Shown here: positions 58,742-64,000 of the stretch, piece by piece
Numbering within the stretch: the stretch's first letter is position 1
Layout: the number at the start of each line of letters is the position of its first letter
Source of the DNA: Salinibaculum litoreum
Lineage (GTDB): Archaea; Halobacteriota; Halobacteria; Halobacteriales; Haloarculaceae
Assembly: GCA_009789175.1 (NCBI GenBank)
Contig: CP046866.1
Location: 2,604,001 to 2,668,000, forward strand
Reading direction: 5' to 3'
Length of the DNA stretch: 64,000 nt
Notes under the pieces: model-generated
Databases searched by the model: none
Seen by the model: only the letters and a program-made list of their open reading frames with translations
What the model was told of the DNA's origin: nothing
Translations under genes and position numbers: made by a program

Positions 58742-59656
58742 ATGGGAAAAGTAAGCATCGTCGGTGCGGCTGGCACCGTCGGCGCAGCAGCGGGCTACAG
58801 CATCGCGCTTCGAGATATTGCTGACGAACTCGTCTTCGTCGACATCCCCGACCAGGAGGACGTCACCGTCGGGCAGGCCGCAGACGCCAACCACGGTATC
58901 GCCTACGACTCCAACACACGCGTCCGACAGGGGACCTACGAGGACACCGCTGGCTCTGATGTCGTCGTCATCACCGCCGGGCTCCCGCGCTCGCCGGGTG
59001 ACACCCGCATCGACCTCGCGGGCGACAACGCACCCATCATGGAGGACATTCAGTCCTCGCTGGACGAACACAACGACGACTACATCTCGATTACGACCTC
59101 GAACCCGGTGGACCTGCTCAACCGCCACCTCTACGAGCAGGGCGACCGCTCGCGCGAGCAGGTCATCGGCTTCGGCGGCCGCCTGGACTCCGCGCGGTTC
59201 CGCTACGTCCTCTCCGAGCGCTTCGACGTGCCCGTCCAGAACGTCGACGCCACCATCCTCGGCGAACACGGCGACGCGCAGGTCCCCGTCTTCTCGAAGG
59301 TCCGCGTCGACGGCCAGGACCTCGACTTTTCCGAGGACGAGAAAGAGGAGATTCTCGAAGACCTCCAGAAGTCCGCGATGAACGTCATCGAGCGCAAAGG
59401 TGCCACCGAATGGGGCCCCGCCCAGGGAGTCGCTCACATGGTCGAGGCTGTCCTCAACGACACCGGCGAAGTGCTGCCCGCCTCCGTCACGCTCGACGGC
59501 GAGTTCGGTCACGACGATGTCGCCTTCGGCGTCCCGGTCAAGCTCGGCGCAAACGGCGTCGAGGAAATCGTCGAGTGGGACCTCGACGACCTCGAAGAGG
59601 ACCTCATGCAGGAAGCCGCCGACAAACTCTCCGAGCAGTACGACAAGATCAGCTAA
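58742..59656 (+). CDS. mdh: malate dehydrogenase (LDH-like, halophilic)
   Basis: A 304-residue NAD-dependent enzyme of the citric acid cycle. [20 protein letters not shown] is the Rossmann loop, [17 protein letters not shown] carries the substrate arginines, and [13 protein letters not shown] the catalytic histidine. It is very similar, as far as I recall, to the well-studied Haloarcula marismortui tetrameric enzyme and ends with the same QYDKIS. ATG 58,742 follows a TATGATATG stretch. Confidence 0.95.
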   Translation: MGKVSIVGAAGTVGAAAGYSIALRDIADELVFVDIPDQEDVTVGQAADANHGIAYDSNTRVRQGTYEDTAGSDVVVITAGLPRSPGDTRIDLAGDNAPIMEDIQSSLDEHNDDYISITTSNPVDLLNRHLYEQGDRSREQVIGFGGRLDSARFRYVLSERFDVPVQNVDATILGEHGDAQVPVFSKVRVDGQDLDFSEDEKEEILEDLQKSAMNVIERKGATEWGPAQGVAHMVEAVLNDTGEVLPASVTLDGEFGHDDVAFGVPVKLGANGVEEIVEWDLDDLEEDLMQEAADKLSEQYDKIS

Positions 59657-59684
59657 GCCCCGCGTTGTAGACTCCTCGTCTTTT

Positions 59685-59873
59685 CGGAACAGTCGCTGTA
59701 AGAGACCCCAGCCAGAGACATATCTGACGGAGCTACCTGTTCGTCCACTCGGGAGCTTCGGCATCCTCGGCATCCTCGGTGTCTGGGCGAACGAGCCAGC
59801 ACTGGTCGCGCTCTGTGCCCTGTTCGCGCTGTTTGCGAGCGACCGTACGCTTGACGTTCCCTCACCGGAGTAA
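59685..59873 (+). pseudogene. possible remnant of a small membrane protein
   Basis: A frame ending at a TAA at 59,871 encodes YLTELPVRPLGSFGILGILG and VWANEPALVALCALFALFAS, which looks like a short two-helix membrane protein with good haloarchaeal codon bias, yet no ATG, GTG or TTG start lies in frame between the mdh stop and this segment. It could start at a CTG near 59,724 or be a gene that lost its start. The rest of the 307-bp spacer shows nothing else I can identify. Confidence 0.3.
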
Positions 59874-59963
59874 CAGGCCGACAGCAGCGGCTCCTCGGCT
59901 GGTCAAAGAGGTGTTTGAGTCTTCACGAGAGCCTTTAGGGTGGGGTCCAACTGATTGAGTAGG

Positions 59964-60209
59964 ATGAACCGCCGAACGGTCCCCCTGCCAACCCCTCCCA
60001 GTGAATCACTGCGTCGTGTTCTCGACGGGCCGCTGGGGAGCGTCCTCGCCACGGTACGTGGCCTCGCATTCTGGGCCACCGTTGTCCTCCCGCTGGCGTA
60101 CCTCCCCGTGCTGTCGCTGGTAGATGACCAACAGCGACTCCTCGCGCTGGCCGGCCTCGTCGCCGTGAACGTCTGCTGTCTGCTCGTCGGTCACGACTAC
60201 TCACCCTAG
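59964..60209 (+). CDS. 81-residue membrane protein
   Basis: A small protein with a basic start (NRRTVPLPTPPSESLRRVL) and two hydrophobic segments (VRGLAFWATVVLPLAYLPVLSLV and RLLALAGLVAVNVCCLLVG). Family unknown. The start is 1 bp downstream of an in-frame AGG after an upstream TTG; ATG 59,964 is the simplest choice. It is directly followed by the next gene. Confidence 0.6.
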   Translation: MNRRTVPLPTPPSESLRRVLDGPLGSVLATVRGLAFWATVVLPLAYLPVLSLVDDQQRLLALAGLVAVNVCCLLVGHDYSP

Positions 60210-60210
60210 T

Positions 60211-60462
60211 ATGTGTGCGAAATCAGCCACTCCGACAGGCGAACTGCCCGCGAAAGCCCGCCCGCTCGTCGCCTACCTCCGCGAGCGCGTCCGCGAGGAG
60301 GGTGCCATCTACGTCAAGAGTCGCTTCATCGCGGAGGAGTTGTCGCTCTCCTCGAAAGAAATCGGCTCGTTCATGAAACGACTCTCCGAATCCGAGACCG
60401 GTCCGGCAGTCGAGGCCTGGAGTTACACCAACGGGACGACCTGGCGCGTCTCGGAGGAGTAA
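60211..60462 (+). CDS. small winged-helix-like protein
   Basis: An 83-residue protein: ARPLVAYLRERVREEGAIYVKSRFIAEELSLSSKEIGSFMKRLSE and AVEAWSYTNGTTWRVSEE. The helical middle with the SSKEIGSFMKRL recognition-helix-like segment and a beta end resemble a minimal winged helix conserved in haloarchaea. DNA binding is inference. It begins 1 bp after the membrane protein's stop. Confidence 0.65.
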   Translation: MCAKSATPTGELPAKARPLVAYLRERVREEGAIYVKSRFIAEELSLSSKEIGSFMKRLSESETGPAVEAWSYTNGTTWRVSEE

Positions 60463-60620
60463 CGGGAGACACCTGTCGAGGGAGACAGGCCACAACGGGA
60501 ACGTCGGTCGAGTCGACCAAGAGACGGGAAATTGGCTATCGACTCGCACGTATCTGAAAGAACCACCTCTATAAGCCAGTCTCCCGGCGGTTGAATCGCG
60601 TCGTAGACAGAGGTTCCCGA

Positions 60621-60998
60621 ATGATAGATACGACACAGATTCAGACCGCAGCCGTCGTGTTCCCGATAATCGTCCTCATCACGAACTTCGCCATCAACTC
60701 CGTCACCGACGCGGACGGACGGAAGTACCGAATTTTCGTCGGCGGAATGGGGATACTCGGCCTCATCACGGCGATGGTCGCTGCGATGTTGCTCTTTCTC
60801 GGCGGCTTTATGAACGTCCAGATTCTGCTCGCCTACCGGTTTCTCGTGGCCGCCGTCTCCATCATCTTCTTTCTCGCGTTGGGCATCATGGTCCACGAAA
60901 TCGGCCGGGGCCTGGAGGGACGGACAGACAAACTGTACGTCTTCGTGGGGACGGCAGTGTTCATCGCCTTCGGTATCGTCTTCATGCAGGCGTTGTGA
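60621..60998 (+). CDS. four-helix membrane protein, unknown
   Basis: A 125-residue protein with four hydrophobic helices (IQTAAVVFPIIVLITNFAIN, IFVGGMGILGLITAMVAAMLLFLGGF, LAYRFLVAAVSIIFFLALGIMV, LYVFVGTAVFIAFGIVFMQAL). No family is recognised. It ends 19 bp from the convergent oapC. Confidence 0.62.
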   Translation: MIDTTQIQTAAVVFPIIVLITNFAINSVTDADGRKYRIFVGGMGILGLITAMVAAMLLFLGGFMNVQILLAYRFLVAAVSIIFFLALGIMVHEIGRGLEGRTDKLYVFVGTAVFIAFGIVFMQAL

Positions 60999-61017
60999 GA
61001 GCAGGGAAATCCGAGAA

Positions 61018-61728
61018 TCAGCTGTCTTCCCAGCGCTCGGGGACCTGAATGGTGTACTTGCCGTCTTCCTGCAGGGCGATGATGTACTCCTCGCGGTCGT
61101 ACAGCTCCATCAGGTTGAGTTCGTACTTGCCGGGGTCGAGCACTTTGATGGACTCGAACTGGTCGTTGAGTTCATCCCGCAACTCCGAGAGGTCCGGCCG
61201 GTCACGCTCGTCGCTAGTATCGGCCGCGTCGGGCGCGGTACCGGCAGTGCTGTCAGTATCTTCTTCAACGACCGGCGCGGGCTGTGAGGCAGTCTTTGGC
61301 GTCTCAGGTGCGGGCGGGAGTTCGTCCTTGGAGACGACTTCCGTGCGCGCACTCGCCTGAGCGTTGTCCTCGGCCATGGCAGTCTGGGCATCGACCCCCT
61401 CGGTTCCAGTGGAAGCGGTGCCCGTCTCCGTCCCGGCAGGTGCCGGGGCCGGGTCGGAGCTGTCGTCTTCGACCGGCTCCGGGGGCGAGGGGCTGGAGCC
61501 GACGAGGTCACGGACGGCCGTGGCAGCGTTGCCGACGGTCCGGGCGACCGAACTGTCGACTGGTGGGTCCGGCGGGTCCGGAGGCTCCTCGCTGGGCGGG
61601 GCCGTCTCCTCGACAGCGCTTGTGGGCTGGTACTGGAACTTGTTGCCCCCGCAGTCGGGACACCCCGAGAGCATCTCCTGGGAGCCGTCGTCGAACGTGC
61701 GGCCACAGTCGGTACACTGGTGGGGCAT
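61018..61728 (-). CDS. oapC: origin-associated zinc-ribbon protein OapC
   Basis: A 236-residue protein. The zinc ribbon MPHQCTDCGRTFDDGSQEMLSGCPDCGGNKF starts the protein; a long acidic disordered middle (~45-170) follows, and the conserved C-terminal domain reads ELRDELNDQFESIKVLDPGKYELNLMELYDREEYIIALQEDGKYTIQVPERW. The combination matches the OapC family, named in Haloferax for genes lying beside the main origin. Its biochemical role is not known. It starts 2 bp after oapB. Confidence 0.85.
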   Translation of the reverse strand: MPHQCTDCGRTFDDGSQEMLSGCPDCGGNKFQYQPTSAVEETAPPSEEPPDPPDPPVDSSVARTVGNAATAVRDLVGSSPSPPEPVEDDSSDPAPAPAGTETGTASTGTEGVDAQTAMAEDNAQASARTEVVSKDELPPAPETPKTASQPAPVVEEDTDSTAGTAPDAADTSDERDRPDLSELRDELNDQFESIKVLDPGKYELNLMELYDREEYIIALQEDGKYTIQVPERWEDS

Positions 61729-61730
61729 CC

Positions 61731-62114
61731 TTACTTGCGTGAGACGAGCGTCTGGATGAGCGTTTCGTCCTTGTGGAGCGTCTCTATCTGGTTTGCGGGC
61801 CCGATGACGGTGAGTTTCTTCGTCGACTCCTTGCCCATCAGGCGGTCGAGAAAGCTCGAATCCGAGGTGTCGGAGCGGGGGTGTGTCTCGATTTCGATGC
61901 CGTTGAACTCGTCCGGGCTGATCTCGGTCATCGTCACTTCGATGAGGCGGGATTCCTCGTCGGGGGAAAGTCCCTCCTCGAGGATGACGATATTGCCCTC
62001 GCGGACGCCGTCCAGAATCAGTCGTATCTTCTCCATCGAGGTGAGTCCGTCCATGCGCTCGCCGCTGATGAGGTCGATCTGGACTCCCTCGCTTGGGTCT
62101 TTCACTTCTGCCAT
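61731..62114 (-). CDS. oapB: origin-associated protein OapB (DUF2073)
   Basis: A 127-residue protein of the DUF2073 family: VQIDLISGERMDGLTSMEKIRLILDGVREGNIVILEEGLSPDEESRLIEVTMTEIS (~10-65) and LTVIGPANQIETLHKDETLIQTLV at the end. It lies between oapC and oapA as in other haloarchaea. Function unknown. It starts 4 bp after the oapA stop. Confidence 0.87.
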   Translation of the reverse strand: MAEVKDPSEGVQIDLISGERMDGLTSMEKIRLILDGVREGNIVILEEGLSPDEESRLIEVTMTEISPDEFNGIEIETHPRSDTSDSSFLDRLMGKESTKKLTVIGPANQIETLHKDETLIQTLVSRK

Positions 62115-62118
62115 TGTA

Positions 62119-62766
62119 TCACCCGAAGTACTCCGCTATCTTGTCGTACACTTCGTCCATGTTGTCTCCTTCGAGCGCCGACAGCGGAATCGTCTCGTGC
62201 TGTGGGAAGGCATTACGAATGCGCTGAACGCTCGACTCCTCTTTGTCTATCTTGTTCGCCAGAATCAGGACGGGGAGGTCCTGACTCTCGATGATGCCGA
62301 TGAGCATCGTGTTCACCTGCGTGAAGGGGTCGGTCGTGGAGTCGAGTACGTAGATGACGCCATCGACATCCTCCCGGAGCCAGTGCATGGCCTCGGCGAC
62401 GCCTTCCGTGGCCTCGCGTGACCGACGGACAGCGTCGTCTTTCTCCATGTCGTGTTCCAGGAACTCGGTGTAGTCGACTTTCGTCGTCACGCCCGGCGTG
62501 TCGACGACATCGATGTTTACCGTCGACCCGTTGCGCTCGATTTCGATATCTTCCTTTCGGCGCGCGCGCCGTGTCTCGTGGGGGATGTGACTCTCCGGCC
62601 CGACCGCGTCGCCGTGTTCGGTCCAGTCGCGAACGATGCGGTTGGCGAGTGTCGTCTTCCCTGCGTTTGGCGGTCCGTAGATGCCGATGCGCTTCGACTC
62701 CTCTTCGGCAAACAACGTCGATGCAGCCCGTGCGATGGATGATTTGAGGTTCGTTAACAGTCCCAT
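62119..62766 (-). CDS. oapA: origin-associated Era-like GTPase OapA
   Basis: A 215-residue small GTPase: G1 IGIYGPPNAGKTTLANRIV (~26-44), G3 DVVDTPGVTTKVD (~83), G4 LILANKIDKEE (~168), and a SALEG-type G5 end. It is the gene closest to the origin in the oap cluster. Similar Era-like GTPases bind rRNA; a role linking translation and replication is only inference. ATG 62,766 fits the conserved MGLLTNLKSSIARA start. Confidence 0.9.
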   Translation of the reverse strand: MGLLTNLKSSIARAASTLFAEEESKRIGIYGPPNAGKTTLANRIVRDWTEHGDAVGPESHIPHETRRARRKEDIEIERNGSTVNIDVVDTPGVTTKVDYTEFLEHDMEKDDAVRRSREATEGVAEAMHWLREDVDGVIYVLDSTTDPFTQVNTMLIGIIESQDLPVLILANKIDKEESSVQRIRNAFPQHETIPLSALEGDNMDEVYDKIAEYFG

Positions 62767-63370
62767 CCTGTTCCTCCCGGCCCCATGGGTGGGGCTTGCA
62801 CGAACAAGCCGGGCGTATCCACTTAAGCGTACGTCAGACATACATAAACAATCCGATATCTGCAGTTGAAGCCGGGGACGGCCTACTGTACCGGGATTTC
62901 ACTCGTGTAGGGAATCAAGAAGGTAGGGGACGTGTCAATATCTGGGGTGGGGAGGCTACCAAAATCAGGGGATGGCTTCGGGTCGAACAAAGCTACTGTG
63001 AGAAACAACACAACGGGGGACAGGAAACTGCAGCGAGCGTGGAGGGGAAACGATGGTGTGCAAAACGGAGGTGTGGGGAACGTGGGCGAACATCAGGTGG
63101 CGCGACTGGAAGAGAAAGGACGGGATAACGTGAACACAGGATGGGCAACAGAGGTCACGAGACATGTGGAAAAACAACGTGGAACATGACGTGAGTTAGC
63201 ATATAGTGTGGACAGGAAACAGAGGGCGAAAGGAGAACAGGAGGTGGGGTCGAAGGGTCGAGTCGGTCCGTCTCGTTGCCGTTGTGAGAGTGTCTACCGT
63301 AGCTGATACCGGGAAGACAACTGCGGAGGGTGGGTTACAAGGGAGGGGGTTCGAGAGGAAAGGGTACCTG

Positions 63371-63400
63371 CCCCCCACCCCTTGGTTTCAACTGGAACGG
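63371..63400 (-). promoter_or_regulatory. origin recognition box (ORB), left
   Basis: On the minus strand it reads CCGTTCCAGTTGAAACCAAG followed by GGGTGGGGGG. It matches the right ORB at 27 of 30 positions, including the G string that is typical of haloarchaeal ORBs, and points away from the AT-rich core. It is the binding site class of Orc1/Cdc6. Confidence 0.9.
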
Positions 63401-63480
63401 AACACCCCCCGGGAAGGGGTCATTAGAGGGAGAGAAAATCTAGAGTGCACTAGAAGAGAGAACCCCCAGACGGCAATCGT

Positions 63481-63610
63481 TTCGAGTCGAACTAGTAACT
63501 ATCCACTAGTAAGACTAGTTAATTACTCCGTCTAGAGAATCTAGTTTATTCTTTCCCAGTACGGGTTTGGTTTTAGTGTACTCTATATAAATCTTTCCTA
63601 GACTAGCCAA
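63481..63610. other. AT-rich unwinding element with CTAG cluster
   Basis: The most AT-rich stretch of the window, with runs such as GTTAATTACT, GTTTATTCTT and CTCTATATAAATC. Together with the 60 bp to its left it holds nine CTAG sites. TTCGAGTCGAAC at its left end (63,481) recurs at 63,841. It lies midway between the ORBs, as expected for the duplex-unwinding element. Confidence 0.8.
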
Positions 63611-63647
63611 TCCCACAGTTGCTGCTCACCCCCTCCCCGTTGTATTA

Positions 63648-63677
63648 CCGTTCCACCTGAAACGAAGGGGTGGGGGG
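63648..63677 (+). promoter_or_regulatory. origin recognition box (ORB), right
   Basis: CCGTTCCACCTGAAACGAAG followed by GGGTGGGGGG, the inverted partner of the left ORB, 247 bp apart. It matches the archaeal ORB pattern of a TTCCA/GAAAC dyad plus an AAGGGG string. Confidence 0.9.
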
Positions 63678-64000
63678 GTCCACCTCGGGACACCTCCCTC
63701 CAGCACGGTCATGCCGATGAATTCGAATTCCTCTCGACTACCGGTCCGATTCCCTCCCGACCTGTATCTCGAAATCCGTCTCCCATCTGCCGGTTCTGAG
63801 CCGTTTCCAGTTCGGCAGCCCTCAGAACCACCCCCCACGCTTCGAGTCGAACGGAGCACCACTCGTCCCGTCCCAGCACTCCCGAACCCCCTAGCACTTC
63901 ACGTCCAGCCGAAATCCACCTCCTATTTCCCCCTCTCAAGCGCACCACGTACCGTTTGGCTCCTGATAGACTGCTTCTATCCCTGTGAGACGCTGCCGTC

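Larger units (their letters stand above)
62842..64000. other. replication origin region (oriC1-type)
   Basis: About 1.2 kb without a credible gene, next to oapABC. It contains two long ORB elements in inverted orientation around an AT-rich core, a purine-rich left flank (62,900-63,480) and a pyrimidine-rich right flank (63,610-64,000) on the plus strand, several GGAAAC-type half sites (63,023, 63,213, and reversed near 63,803), and CTAG repeats. In other haloarchaea this layout is the main origin, with an orc1/cdc6 gene next to it; here that gene would lie to the right of the window. Confidence 0.85.

Noticed and set aside
62796-63535. Small plus-strand frames in the origin region (for example 62,796-63,128 and 63,206-63,535)
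   Set aside because: Their translations are Gly/Arg/Glu-rich from the purine bias, with no haloarchaeal amino-acid or codon pattern.
63583-63593. CTCTATATAAATC as promoter of an origin-linked cdc6 gene
   Set aside because: It is a good TATA box, but no reading frame starts within the next 400 bp; it is more simply part of the unwinding element. A short non-coding transcript cannot be excluded.
1-64000. CRISPR array, rRNA operon, insertion sequence or prophage
   Set aside because: No regularly spaced repeats, no rRNA-like segments, and no transposase, integrase or phage structural protein are visible in any frame.

Overview
The window comes from the chromosome of a halophilic archaeon (class Halobacteria). 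GC is high, proteins are strongly acidic, many starts are leaderless with a TATA-like box about 25-30 bp upstream, and the gene content is diagnostic: a two-subunit PHA synthase with phasin, LysW-type arginine biosynthesis, Hel308, Hef, PolD large subunit, KEOPS Cgi121, PurO and Orc1/Cdc6. The malate dehydrogenase looks, from memory, very close to the Haloarcula enzyme, so the Haloarcula family is likely. The window is a dense, mostly housekeeping region that ends inside a replication origin. I see no CRISPR array, insertion sequence or rRNA, and one tRNA (Gln, CUG).

Layout. 1-5.4 kb: a partial sensor gene, a histidine phosphatase, a LarE-type sulfur transferase, PurO, a double-HNH protein, tRNA-Gln, and a DUF123 protein. 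5.4-7.9 kb: a universal stress protein, a glutamate-cysteine-ligase-like enzyme and a TIGR00725 protein. 7.9-11.7 kb: the polyhydroxyalkanoate cluster phaR-phaP and phaE-phaC (minus strand) with phaJ-like maoC divergent. 11.7-27 kb: old yellow enzyme, cgi121-hel308, ferredoxin, MATE transporter, CBS protein, an Orc1/Cdc6 paralogue, a MutS-like ATPase, aspartate kinase and a soluble chemotaxis transducer. 27-32.5 kb: the PolD large subunit and small conserved genes. 32.5-35 kb: membrane and envelope proteins. 35-44.5 kb: a complete glutamate-to-arginine cluster argG-argH-argW-argX-argC-argB-argD-argE-argF. 44.5-50.8 kb: small proteins, a TrmB-like regulator, threonine synthase and phosphoglycerate dehydrogenase. 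51-57 kb: a CBS protein, glyS, dolichol kinase and hef in one run. 57-62.8 kb: peroxiredoxin, zinc-ribbon protein, mdh, small membrane proteins and the origin-associated genes oapC-oapB-oapA. 62.8-64 kb: the origin, with two inverted ORB elements around an AT-rich core.

The most unusual signals are four. (1) The 3' ends of two unrelated genes, polC and argF, are duplicated (argF twice) together with the stop codon and terminator-like region, and in both places the copies are separated by the same 66-77 bp element core. (2) The origin core carries nine CTAG tetranucleotides in 167 bp, although CTAG is scarce elsewhere in the window. (3) A 28-codon Arg-rich reading frame with a hairpin over its stop codon lies just upstream of argG. 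(4) A tract of foreign-looking, AT-rich codons in polC is centred on a conserved motif where archaeal DP2 inteins are known to insert, although no intein is present.
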